From the NCBI RefSeq assembly GCF_051014685.1, contig NW_027478443.1, positions 124,001 through 188,000 on the forward strand: 64,000 nt of DNA, read 5' to 3'. Shown here in pieces: positions 10,601 through 23,230 of the stretch. Both the position numbers and the translations under genes were made by a program. Each line of letters starts with the position of its first letter. The first letter of the stretch is position 1. The notes under the pieces were generated by a model that was given only the letters and a program-made list of their open reading frames with translations, did no database searches and had not been told where the DNA came from. Source of the DNA: Ptiloglossa arizonensis. Its lineage: Eukaryota; Arthropoda; Insecta; Hymenoptera; Colletidae.

Positions 10601-12581
10601 GTTAGGTCAATCCGTTCGCGAGATATGGGAGTTTGAAGTCAAGAAATGGTTGAGAAGGCAAAAATTTTTCGCAATTCTCCTGCTCCAAACGCTTAACCAG
10701 AATGGGCTAGGGAAAAAACACACATACCGTTGTAATCGGGCGAGTTTCTGCTTTCACAAGCAACAGGAATTTTTGGGATAAGTCAATCCGTTCGCGAGAT
10801 ATGGGAGTTTGAAACCAAGAAATGGTTGAGAAGGCAAAAATTGTTCGCAATTCTCCTGCTCCAAACGCTTAACCAGAATGGGCTAGGGAAAAAACACACA
10901 TACCGTTGTAATCGGGCGAGTTTCTACTTTCACAAGCAACAGGAATTTTTGGGATAAGTCAATCCGTTCGCGAGATATGGGAGTTTGAAACCAAGAAATG
11001 GTTGAAAAGGCAAAACATTTTTCGCAATTCTGCTGATCCAAACGCTTAACCAGAATGGCCTAGGGAAAAAATACACATACCGTTGTAATCGGGCGAGTTT
11101 CTACTTTCAGACGCAACAGGAATTGTTGGGTTAGGTCTATCCGTTCGCGAGATATGGGAGTTTGAAGCTAAGAAATGGTTAAGAAAACAACAAAGTTTTC
11201 GCACTTCTGCTGCTCCAAACGCTTAACCAGAATGGCCTTGGGAAAAAATACACACACCGTTGTAATCGGACGAGTTTCTACTTTCAGACGCAGCAGGAAT
11301 TTTTGTGTTTGGTCAATCCGTTCGCGAGATATGGGACTTTGAAGCTAAGAAATGGTTGAGAAGACAACAAATTTTTCGCAACTCTGCTGCTCCAAACGCT
11401 TAACCAGAATGGTCTAGGGAAAAAATACACATATCGTTGTAATCGGGCGAGTTTCTATTTTCAGATGCAATAGGAATTTTTGGATTAGGTCAATCCGTTC
11501 GCGAGATATGGGAGTTTGAAGCCAAGAAATGGTTGAGAGGGCAAAACATTTTTCGCAATTCTGCTGCACCAAACGCTTAACCAGAATGGCCTAGGGAAAA
11601 AATACACATACCGTTGTAATCGGGCGAGTTTCTACTTTCAGACGCAATAGGAATTTTTGGATTAGGTCAATCCGTTCGCGAGATATGGGAGTTTGAAGCC
11701 AAGAAATGGTTGAGAAGGCAAAACATTTTTCGCAATTCTGCTGATCCAAACGCTTAACCAGAATGGCCTAGGGAAAAAATACACATACCGTTGTAATCGG
11801 GCGAGTTTCTACTTTCAGATGCAATAGGAATTTTTAGGTTAGGTCAATCCGTTCGCGAGATATGGGACTTTGAAGCTAAGAAATGGTTGAGAAGACAACA
11901 AATTTTTCGCAACTCTGCTGCTCCAAACGCTTAACCAGAATGGTCTAGGGAAAAAATACACATACCTTTGTAATCGGGCGAGTTTCTACTTTCAGACGCA
12001 ACAGGAATTTTTGGGTTATGTCAATCCGTTCGCGAGATATAGGAGTTTGAAGCCAAGAAGTGGTTGAGAAGGCAAAAAATTATTCGCAATTCTGCTGCTC
12101 CAAACGCTTAACCAGAATGGCCTAGGGAAAAAATACACATACCGTTGTAATCGGGCGAGTTTCTACTTTCAGACGCTACAGGAATTTTTGGGTTAGGCCA
12201 ATCCGTTCGCGAGATATGGGAGTTTGAAGCCAAGAAATGGTTGAGAAGGCAAAAAATTTTTCGCAATTCTGCTGCTCCAAACGCTTAACCAGAATGGGCT
12301 AGGGAAAAAACACACATACCGTTGTAATCGGGCGAGTTTCTACTTTCACAAGCAACAGGAATTTTTGGGATAAGTCAATTCGTTTGCGAGATTTGGGAGT
12401 TTGAAGCCAAGAAATGGTTAAGAAGACAACAAAGTTTTCGCACTTCTGCTGCTCCAAACGCTTAACCAGAATGGCCTAGGGAAAAAATACACATACCGTT
12501 GTAATCGGGCGAGTTTCTACTTTCAGATGCAATAGGAATTTTTGGGTTAGGTCAATCCGTTCGCGAGATATGGGACTTTGA
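7670..12581 (+). repeat. Block A, copy 2 (about 4.9 kb)
   Basis: It matches 2719-7630 base for base apart from the two substitutions I noticed: A at 5353 versus G at 10304, and A at 6775 versus T at 11726. It diverges near 12581, where gactttgaagctaag becomes gactttgaaaccaag. It has no retroelement at the position equivalent to the insertion site (7682/7683). Confidence 0.93.
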
Positions 12582-15500
12582 AACCAAGAAATGGTTGAAA
12601 AGGCAAAACATTTTTCGCAATTCTCCTGCTCCAAACGCTTAACCAGAATGGGCTAGGGAAAAAACACACATACCGTTGTAATCGTGCGAGTTTCTACTTT
12701 CACAAGCAACAGGAATTTTTGGGATAAGTCAATTCGTTCGCGAGATATGGGAGTTTGAATCCAAGAAATGGTTAAGAAGACAACAAAGTTTTCGCACTTC
12801 TGCTGCTCCAAACGCTTAACCAGAATGGCCTAGGGAAAAAATACACATACCGTTGTAATAGGGCGAGTTTCTACTTTCAGACGCAACAGGAATTTTTGGG
12901 TTAGGCCAATCCGTTCGCGAGATATGGGAGTTTGAAGCCAAGAAATGGTTGAGAGGGCAAAAATTTTTCGCAATTCTCCTGCTCCAAACGCATAACCAGA
13001 ATGGGCTAGGGAAAAAACACACATACCGTTGTAATCGTGCGAGTTTCTACTTTCACAAGCAACAGGAATTTTTGGGATAAGTCCATTCGTTCGCGAGATA
13101 TGGGAGTTTGAAGCCACGAAATGGTTAAGAAGACAACAAAGTTTTCGCACTTCTGCTGCTCCAAACGCTTAACCAGAATGGCCTAGGGAAAAAATACACA
13201 TACCGTTGTAATCGGGCGAGTTTCTACTTTCAGATGCAATAGGAATTTTTGGGTTAGGTCAATCCGTTCGCGAGATATGGGAGTTTGAAACCAAGAAATG
13301 GTTGAAAAGGCAAAACATTTTTCGCAATTCTGCTGATCCAAACGCATAACCAGAATGGCCTAGGGACAAAATACACATACCGTTGTAATCGGGCGAGTTT
13401 CTACTTTCAGATGCAATAGGAATTTTTGGGTTAGGTCAATCCGATCGCGAGATATGGGACTTTGAAGCTAAGAAATGGTTGAGAAGACAACAAATTTTTC
13501 GCCACTCTGCTGCTCCAAACGCTTAACCAGAATGGTCTAGGGAAAACATACACATACCTTTGTAATCGGGCGAGTTTCTACTTTCAGACGCAACAGGAAT
13601 TTTTGGGATAAGTCAATTCGTTCGCGAGATATGGGAGTTTGAAGCCAAGAAATGGTTAAGAAGACAACAAAGTTTTCGCACTTCTGCTGCTCCTAACGCT
13701 TAACCAGAATGGGCTAGGGAAAAAACACACATACCGTTGTAATCGTGCGAGTTTCTACTTTCACAAGCAACAGGAATTTTTGGGATAAGTCAATTCGTTC
13801 GCGAGATATGGGAGTTTGAAGCCAAGAAATGGTTAAGAAGACAACAAAGTTTTCGCACTTCTGCTGCTCCAAACGCTTAACCAGAATGGCCTAGGGAAAA
13901 AATACACATACCGTTGTAATCGGGCGAGTTTCTACTTTCAGATGCAATAGGAATTTTTGGGTTAGGTCAATCCGTTCGCGAGATATGGGAGTTTGAAACC
14001 AAGAAATGGTTGAAAAGGCAAAACATTTTTCGCAATTCTGCTGATCCAAACGCTTAACCAGAATGGCCTAGGGAAAAAATACACATACCGTTGTAATCGG
14101 GCGAGTTTCTACTTTCAGACGCAATAGGAATTTTTGGGTTAGGTCAATCCGTTCGCGAGATATAGGAGTTTGAAGCCAAGAAATGGTTGAGAAGGCAAAA
14201 AATTTTTCGCAATTCTGCTGCTCCAAACGCTTAACCAGAATGGCCTAGGGAAAAAATACACATACCTTTGTAATCAGGCGAGTTTCTACTTTCAGACGCA
14301 ACAGGAATTTTTGGGTTAGGGCAATCCGTTCGCAAGATATAGGATTTTGAAGCCAAGAAATGGTTGAGAAGGCAAAAAATTTTTCGCAATTCTGCTCCTC
14401 CAAACGCTTAACCAGAATGGGCTAGGGAAAAAACACACATACCGTTGTAATCGGGCGAGTTTCTACTTTCACAAGCAACAGGAATTTTTGGGATAAGTCA
14501 ATTCGTTCGCAGGATATGGGAGTTTGAAGCCAAGAAATGGTCAAGAAGACAACAAAGTTTTCGCACTTCTGCTGCTCCAAACGCTTAACCAGAATGGCCT
14601 ACGGAAAAAATACACATACCGTTGTAATCGGGCGAGTTTCTACTTTCAGATGCAATAGGAATTTTTGGGTTAGGTCAATCCGTTCGCGAGATATGGGACT
14701 TTGAAACCAAGAAATGGTTGAAAAGGCAAAACATTTTTCGCAATTCTCCTGCTCCAAACGCTTAACCAGAATGGGCTAGGGAAAAAACACACATACCGTT
14801 GTAATCGGGCGAGTTTCTGCTTTCAGATGCAATAGGAATTTTTGGGTTAGGTCAATCCGTTCGCGAGATATGGGACTATGAAGCTAAGAAATGGTTGAGA
14901 AGACAACAAATTTTTCGCAACTCTGCTGCTCCAAACGCTTAACCAGAATGGTCTAGGGAAAAAATACACATACCTTTGTAATCGGGCGAGTTTCTACTTT
15001 CAGACGCAACAGGAATTTTTGGGTTAGGTCAATCCGTTCGCGAGATATAGGAGTTTGAAGCCAAGAAATGGTTGAGAAGGCAAAAAATTTTTCGCAATTC
15101 TGCTGCTCCAAACGCTTAACCAGAATGGCCTAGGGAAAAAATACACATACCGTTGTAATCGGGCGAGTTTCTACTTTCAGACGCAACAGGAATTTTTGGG
15201 TTAGGCCAATCCGTTCGCGAGATATGGGAGTTTGAAGCCAAGAAATGGTTGAGAGGGCAAAAATTTTTCGCAATTCTCCTGCTCCAATCGCTTAACCAGA
15301 ATGGGCTAGGGAAAAAACACACATACCGTTGTAATCGTGCGAGTTTCTACTTTCACAAGCAAAAGGAATTTTTGGGATAAGTCAATTCGTTCGCGAGATA
15401 TGGGAGTTTGAAGCCAAGAAATGGTTAAGAAGACACCAAAGTTTTCGCACTTCTGCTGCTCCAAACGCTTAACCAGAATGGCCTTGGGATAAAATACACA

Positions 15501-16344
15501 TACCGTTGTAATCGGGCGAGTTTCTACTTTCAGATTCAATAGGAATTTTTGGGTTAGGTCAATCCGTTCGCGAGATATGGGAGTTTGAAACCAAGAAATG
15601 GTTGAAAAGGCAAAACATTTTTCGCAATTCTGCTGATCCAAACGCTTAACCAGAATGGCCTAGGGAAAAAATACACATACCGTTGTAATCGGGCGAGTTT
15701 CTACTTTCAGACGCAATAGGAATTTTTGGGTTAGGTCAATCCGTTCGCGAGATATAGGAGTTTGAAGCCAAGAAATGGTTGAGAAGGCAAAAAATTTTTC
15801 GCAATTCTGCTGCTCCAAACGCTTAACCAGAATGGCCTAAGGAAAAAATACACATACCGTTGTAATCGGGCGAGTTTCTACTTTCAGATGCAATAGGAAT
15901 TTCTGGGTTAGGTCAATCCGTTCGCGAGATATGGGACTTTGAAGCTAAGAAATGGTTGAGAAGACAACAAATTTTTCGCAACTCTGCTACTCCAAACGCT
16001 TAACCAGAATGATCTAGGGAAAAATACACATACCTTTGTGATCGGGCGAGTTTCTACTTTCAGACGCAACAGGAATTTTTGGGTTAGGCCAATCCGTTCG
16101 CGAGATATGGGAGTTTGAAGCCAAGAAATGGTTGAGAAGGCAAAAATTTTTCGCAATTCTCCTGCTCCAAACGCTTAACCAGAATGGGCTAGGGAAAAAA
16201 TACACATACCTTTGTAATCGGGCGAGTTTCTACTTTCAGACGCAACAGGAATTTTTGGGTTAGGTCAATCCGTTCGCGAGATATAGGAGTTTGAAGCCAA
16301 GAAATGGTTGAGAAGGCAAAAAATTTTTCGCAATTCTGCTGCTC
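12582..16344 (+). repeat. Satellite, mixed subtypes; source-like copy of later segments
   Basis: Monomers with atcgtgcgag, tcctaacgc and ccaatcgc variants. 12640-13560 corresponds to 27308-28224 (offset 14,668), and 13575 onward corresponds to 28950 onward (offset 15,375). The same sequence appears again near 36,190-38,800. The segment therefore belongs to a larger unit copied at least three times in the window. No gene. Confidence 0.8.
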
Positions 16345-18109
16345 CAAACGCTTAACCAGAATGGCCTAGGGAAAAAATACACATACCGTTGTAATCGGAA
16401 GAGTTTCTACTTTCAGACGCAACAGGAATTTTTGGGTTAGGCCAATCCGTTCGCGAGATATGGGAGTTTGAAGCCAAGAAATGATTGAGAAGGCAAAAAT
16501 TTTTCGCAATTCTCCTGCTCCAAACGCTTAACCAGAATGGGCTAGGGAAAAACACACATACCGTTGTAATCGGGCGAGTTTCTACTTTCACAAGCAACAG
16601 GAATTTTTGGGATAAGTCAATTCGTTCGCGAGATATGGGAGTTTGAAGCCAAGAAATGGTTAAGAAGACAACAAAGTTTTCGCACTTCTGCTGCTCCAAA
16701 CGCTTAACCAGAATGGCCTAGGGAAAAAATACACATACCGTTGTAATCGGGCGAGTTTCTACTTTCAGATGCAATAGGAATTTTTGGGTTAGGTCAATCC
16801 GTTCGCGAGATATGCGAGTTTGAAACCAAGAAATGGTTGAGAAGGCAAAACATTTTTCGCAATTCTGCTGATCCAAACGCTTAACCAGAATGGCCTAAGG
16901 AAAAAATACACATACCGTTGTAATCGGGCGAGTTTCTACTTTCAGATGCAATAGGAATTTCTGGGTTAGGTCAATCCGTTCGCGAGATATGGGACTTTGA
17001 AGCTAAGAAATGGTTGAGAAGACATCAAATTTTTCGCAACTCTGCTACTCCAAACGCTTAACCAGAATGATCTAGGGAAAAATACACATACCTTTGTGAT
17101 CGGGCGAGTTTCTACTTTCAGACGCAACAGGAATTTTTGGGTTAGGCCAATCCGTTCGCGAGATATGGGAGTTTGAAGCCAAGAAATGGTTGAGAAGGCA
17201 AAAATTTTTCGCAATTCTCCTGCTCCAAACGCTTAACCAGAATGGGCTAGGGAAAAAATACACATTCCGTTGTAATCGGGCGAGTTTCTACTTTCAGACG
17301 CAATAGGAATTTTTGGGTTAGGTCAATCCGTTCGCGAGATATAGGAGTTTGAAGCCAAGAAATGGTTGAGAAGGCAAAAAATTTTTCGCAATTCTGCTGC
17401 TCCAAGCGCTTAACCAGAATGGCCTAGGGAAAAAATACACATACCGTTGTAATCGGGCGAGTTTCTACTTTCAGACGCAATAGGAATTTTTGGATTAGGT
17501 CAATCCGTTCGCGAGATATGGGAGTTTGAAGCCAAGAAAAGGTTGAGAAGGCAAAACATTTTTCGCAAATCTGCTGATCCAAACGCTTAACCAGAATGGC
17601 CTAGGGAAAAACACACATACCGTTGTAATCGGGCGAGTTTCTACTTTCACAAGCAACAGGAATTTTTGGGATAAGTCAATTCGTTCGCGAGATATGGGAG
17701 TTTGAAGCCAAGAAATGGTTAAGAAGACAACAAAGTTTTCGCACTTCTGCTGCTCCAAACGCTTAACCAGAATGGCCTAGGGAAAAAATACAGATACCGT
17801 TGTAATCGGGCGAGTTTCTACTTTCAGATGCAATAGGAATTTTTGGGTTAGGTCAATCCGTTCGCGAGATATGCGAGTTTGAAACCAAGAAATGGTTGAG
17901 AAGGCAAAACATTTTTCGCAATTCTGCTGATCCAAACGCTTAACCAGAATGGCCTAAGGAAAAAATACACATACCGTTGTAATCGGGCGAGTTTCTACTT
18001 TCAGATGCAATAGGAATTTTTGGGTTAGGTCAATCCGTTCGCGAAATATGGGACTTTGAAGCTAAGAAAGGGTTGAGAAGACAACAAATTTTTCGCAACT
18101 CTGCTGCTC
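16345..18109 (+). repeat. Ten-monomer unit, copy 1 (1,765 bp)
   Basis: Repeats at an offset of 1,765 bp. Shared markers are aaatgattgag (about 16484 and 18246), gcgagatatgcgag, gaatgatctaggg, ggaatttctggg and gcaaatctgctgatcc. Equivalent single copies occur at about 31720 and 38786 inside block B. Confidence 0.88.
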
Positions 18110-19874
18110 CAAGCGCTTAACCAGAATGGCCTAGGGAAAAAATACACATACCGTTGTAATCGGACGAGTTTCTACTTTCAGACGCAACAGGAATTTTTGG
18201 GTTAGGCCAATCCGTTCGCGAGATATGGGAGTTTGAAGCCAAGAAATGATTGAGAAGGCAAAAATTTTTCGCAATTCTCCTGCTCCAAACGCTTAACCAG
18301 AATGGGCTAGGGAAAAACACACATACCGTTGTAATCGGGCGAGTTTCTACTTTCACAAGCAACAGGAATTTTTGGGATAAGTCAATTCGTTCGCGAGATA
18401 TGGGAGTTTGAAGCCAAGAAATGGTTAAGAAGACAACAAAGTTTTCGCACTTCTGCTGCTCCAAACGCTTAACCAGAATGGCCTAGGGAAAAAATACACA
18501 TACCGTTGTAATCGGGCGAGTTTCTACTTTCAGATGCAATAGGAATTTTTGGGTTAGGTCAATCCGTTCGCGAGATATGCGAGTTTGAAACCAAGAAATG
18601 GTTGAGAAGGCAAAACATTTTTCGCAATTCTGCTGATCCAAACGCTTAACCAGAATGGCCTAAGGAAAAAATACACATACCGTTGTAATCGGGCGAGTTT
18701 CTACTTTCAGATGCAATAGGAATTTCTGGGTTAGGTCAATCCGTTCGCGAGATATGGGACTTTGAAGCCAAGAAATGGTTGAGAAGACAACAAATTTTTC
18801 GCAACTCTGCTACTCCAAACGCTTAACCAGAATGATCTAGGGAAAAATACACATACCTTTGTGATCGGGCGAGTTTCTACTTTCAGACGCAACAGGAATT
18901 TTTGGGTTAGGCCAATCCGTTCGCGAGATATGGGAGTTTGAAGCCAAGAAATGGTTGAGAAGGCAAAAATTTTTCGCAATTCTCCTGCTCCAAACGCTTA
19001 ACCAGAATGGGCTAGGGAAAAAATACACATTCCGTTGTAATCGGGCGAGTTTCTACTTTCAGACGCAATAGGAATTTTTGGGTTAGGTCAATCCGTTCGC
19101 GAGATATAGGAGTTTGAAGCCAAGAAATGGTTGAGAAGGCAAAAAATTTTTCGCAATTCTGCTGCTCCAAGCGCTTAACCAGAATGGCCTAGGGAAAAAA
19201 TACACATACCGTTGTAATCGGGCGAGTTTCTACTTTCAGACGCAATAGGAATTTTTGGATTAGGTCAATCCGTTCGCGAGATATGGGAGTTTGAAGCCAA
19301 GAAAAGGTTGAGAAGGCAAAACATTTTTCGCAAATCTGCTGATCCAAACGCTTAACCAGAATGGCCTAGGGAAAAACACACATACCGTTGTAATCGGGCG
19401 AGTTTCTACTTTCACAAGCAACAGGAATTTTTGGGATAAGTCAATTCGTTCGCGAGATATGGGAGTTTGAAGCCAAGAAATGGTTAAGAAGACAACAAAG
19501 TTTTCGCACTTCTGCTGCTCCAAACGCTTAACCAGAATGGCCTAGGGAAAAAATACAGATACCGTTGTAATCGGGCGAGTTTCTACTTTCAGATGCAATA
19601 GGAATTTTTGGGTTAGGTCAATCCGTTCGCGAGATATGCGAGTTTGAAACCAAGAAATGGTTGAGAAGGCAAAACATTTTTCGCAATTCTGCTGATCCAA
19701 ACGCTTAACCAGAATGGCCTAAGGAAAAAATACACATACCGTTGTAATCGGGCGAGTTTCTACTTTCAGATGCAATAGGAATTTTTGGGTTAGGTCAATC
19801 CGTTCGCGAAATATGGGACTTTGAAGCTAAGAAAGGGTTGAGAAGACAACAAATTTTTCGCAACTCTGCTGCTC
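18110..19874 (+). repeat. Ten-monomer unit, copy 2 (1,765 bp)
   Basis: Near-identical to 16345-18109. It differs at, for example, cggacgag (18164) versus cggaagag (16399), and gaagccaag versus gaagctaag near 18766. Confidence 0.88.
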
Positions 19875-20790
19875 CAAGCGCTTAACCAGAATGGCCTAGG
19901 GAAAAAATACACATACCGTTGTAATCGGACGAGTTTCTACTTTCAGACGCAACAGGAATTTTTGGGTTAGGCCAATCCGTTCGCGAGATATGGGAGTTTG
20001 AAGCCAAGAAATGGTTGAGAAGGCAAAAATTTTTCGCAATTCTCCTGCTCCAAACGCTTAACCAGAATGGGCTAGGGAAAAACACACATACCGTTGTAAT
20101 CGGGCGAGTTTCTACTTTCACAAGCAACAGGAATTTTTGGGATAAGTCAATTCGTTCGCGAGATATGGGAGTTTGAAGCCAAGAAATGGTTAAGAAGACA
20201 ACAAAGTTTTCGCACTTCTGCTGCTCCAAACGCTTAACCAGAATGGCCTAGGGAAAAAATACACATACCGTTGTAATCGGGCGAGTTTCTACTTTCAGAT
20301 GCAATAGGAATTTTTGGGTTAGGTCAATCCGTTCGCGAGATATGCGAGTTTGAAACCAAGAAATGGTTGAGAAGGCAAAACATTTTTCGCAATTCTGCTG
20401 ATCCAAACGCTTAACCAGAATGGCCTAAGGAAAAAATACACATACCGTTGTAATCGGGCGAGTTTCTACTTTCAGATGCAATAGGAATTTCTGGGTTAGG
20501 TCAATCCGTTCGCGAGATATGGGACTTTGAAGCTAAGAAATGGTTGAGAAGACAACAAATTTTTCGCAACTCTGCTACTCCAAACGCTTAACCAGAATGA
20601 TCTAGGGAAAAATACACATACCTTTGTAATCGGGCGAGTTTCTACTTTCAGACGCAACAGGAATTTTTGGGTTAGGCCAATCCGTTCGCGAGATATGGGA
20701 GTTTGAAGCCAAGAAATGGTTGAGAAGGCAAAAATTTTTCGCAATTCTCCTGCTCCAAACGCTTAACCAGAATGGGCTAGGGAAAAAACA
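19875..20790 (+). repeat. Ten-monomer unit, partial copy 3
   Basis: Continues the 1,765-bp periodicity for about five monomers (19882 corresponds to 18117, and 20496 to 18731). It then switches to aaaaaacacacatacc where the earlier copies have aaaaaatacacattcc. Confidence 0.82.
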
Positions 20791-21390
20791 CACATACCGT
20801 TGTAATCGGGCGAGTTTCTACTTTCACAAGCAACAGGAATTTTTGGGATAAGTCAATTCGTTCGCGAGATATGGGAGTTTGAAGCCAAGAAATGGTTAAG
20901 AAGACAACAAGGTTTTCGCACTTCTGCTGCTCCAAACGCTTAACCAGAATGGCCTAGGGAAAAAATACACATACCGTTGTAATCGGGCGAGTTTCTGCTT
21001 TCAGATGCAATAGGAATTTTTGGGTTAGGTCAATCCGTTCGCGAGATATGGGACTTTGAAGCTAAGAAATGGTTGAGAAGACAACAAATTTTTCGCATCT
21101 CTGCTGCTCCAAACGCTTAACCAGAATGGTCTAGGGAGAAAATACACATACCTTTGTAATCGGGCGAGTTTCTACTTTCACAAGCAACAGGAATTTTTGG
21201 GATAAGTCAATTCGTTCGCGAGATATGGGAGTTTGAAGCCAAGAAATGGTTAAGAAGACAACAAAGTTTTCGCACTTCTGCTGCTCCAAACGCTTAACCA
21301 GAATGGCCTAGGGAAAAAATACACATACCGTTGTAATCGGGCGAGTTTCTACTTTCAGATGCAATAGGAATTTTTGGGTTAGGTCAATCC

Positions 21391-21407
21391 GTTCGCGAGA
21401 TACGGGA
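21391..21407 (+). other. Exact CENP-B-box-like motif
   Basis: GTTCGCGAGATACGGGA matches NTTCGNNNNANNCGGGN at all nine defined positions. Neighbouring subtypes have ATATGGG instead of ATACGGG, one mismatch. Function is inferred only from the motif. Confidence 0.6.
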
Positions 21408-22981
21408 GTTTGAACCCAAGAAATGGTTGAGAAGGCAAAACATTTTTCGCAATTCTGCTGCTCCAAACGCTTAACCAGAATGGCCTAGGGAAGAAACACA
21501 CATACCGTTGTAATCGGACGAGTTTCTACTTTCAGACGCAGCAGGAATTTTTGTGTTTGGTCAATCCGTTCGCGAGATATGGGACTTTGAAGCTAAGAAA
21601 TGGTTGAGAAGACAACAAATTTTTCGCAACTCTGCTGCTCCAAACGCTTAACCAGAATGGTCTAGGGAAAAAATACACATACCTTTGTAATCGGGCGAGT
21701 TTCTACTTTCAGACGCAACAGGAATTTTTGGGTTAGGTCAATCCGTTCGCGAGATATAGGAGTTTGAAGCCAAGAAATGGTTGAGAAGGCAAAAAATTTT
21801 TCGCAATTCTGCTGCTCCAAACGCTTAACCAGAATGGCCTAGGGAAAAAATACACATACCGTTGTAATCGGGCGAGTTTCTACTTTCAGACGCAACAGGA
21901 ACTTTTGGGTTAGGCCAATCCGTTCGCGAGATATGGGAGTTTGAAGCCAAGAAATGGTTAAGAAGACAACAAAGTTTTCGCAATTCTGCTGATCCAAACG
22001 CTTAACCAGAATGGCCTAGGGAAAAAATACACATACCGTTGTAATCGGGCGAGTTTGTACTTTCAGACGCAACAGGAATTTTTGGGTTAGGCCAATCCGT
22101 TCGCGAGATATGGGAGTTTGAAGCCAAGAAATGGTTGAGATGGCAAAAATTTTTCGCAATTCTCCTGCTCCAAACGCTTAACCAGAATGGGCTAGGGAAA
22201 AAACACACATACCGTTGTAATCGTACGAGTTTGTACTTTCACAAGCAACAGGAATTTTTGGGATAAGTCAATTCGTTCGCGAGATATGGGAGTTTGAAGC
22301 CAAGAAATGGTTAAGAAGACAACAAAGTTTACGCACTTCTGCTGCTCCAAACGCGTAACCAGAATGGCCTAGGGAAAAAATACACATTCCGTTGTAATCG
22401 GGCGAGTTTCTACTTTCAGATGCAATAGGAATTTTTGGGTTAGGTCAATCCGTTCACGAGATATGGGAGTTTGAAACCAAGAAATGGTTGAAAAGGCAAA
22501 ACATTTTTCGCAATTCTGCTGATCCAAACGCTTAACCAGAATGGCCTAGGGAAAAAATACACATACCGTTGTAATCGGGCGAGTTTCTACTTTCAGACGC
22601 AACAGGAATTTTTGGGTTAGGCCAATCCGTTCGCGAGATATGGGAGTTTGAAGCCAAGAAATGGTTGAGAAGGCAAAAATTTTTCGCAATTCTCCTGCTC
22701 CAAACGCTTAACCAGAATGGGCTAGGGAAGAAACACACATACCGTTGTAATCGGGCGAGTTTCTACTTTCACAAGCAACAGGAATTTTTGGGATAAGTCA
22801 ATTCGTTCGCGAGATATGGGAGTTTGAAGCCAAGAAATGGTTAAGAAGACAACAAAGTTTTCGCACTTCTGCTGCTCCAAACGCTTAACCAGAATGGCCT
22901 AGGGAAAAAATACACATACCGTTGTAATCGGGCGAGTTTCTACTTTCAGATGCAATAGGAATTTTTGGGTTAGGTCAATCC

Positions 22982-22998
22982 GTTCGCGAGATACGGGA
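22982..22998 (+). other. Exact CENP-B-box-like motif
   Basis: Same 17-bp sequence as at 21391, in a monomer continuing with agtttggacccaag. Confidence 0.6.
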
Positions 22999-23230
22999 GT
23001 TTGGACCCAAGAAATGGTTGAGAAGGCAAAACATTTTTCGCAATTCTCCTGCTCCAATCGCTTAACCAGAATGGGCTAGGGAAAAAACACACATACCGTT
23101 GTAATCGTGCGAGTTTCTACTTTCACAAGCAAAAGGAATTTTTGGGATAAGTCAATTCGTTCGCGAGATATGGGAGTTTGAAGCCAAGAAATGGTTAAGA
23201 AGACGACAAAAGTTTTCGCACTTCTGCTGC

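Larger units (their letters stand above)
20791..23230 (+). repeat. Satellite mosaic with first exact CENP-B-box-like monomers
   Basis: Subtypes here include cgacgagtttctactttcagacgcagcagg with tgtgtttggtc (about 21520) and gatacgggagtttgaaccc (21391 and 22982). Parts correspond to 34212-36070 and 41278-43138, with small monomer gains and losses (offset 13,610, then 12,902, then 13,079). No gene. Confidence 0.8.
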
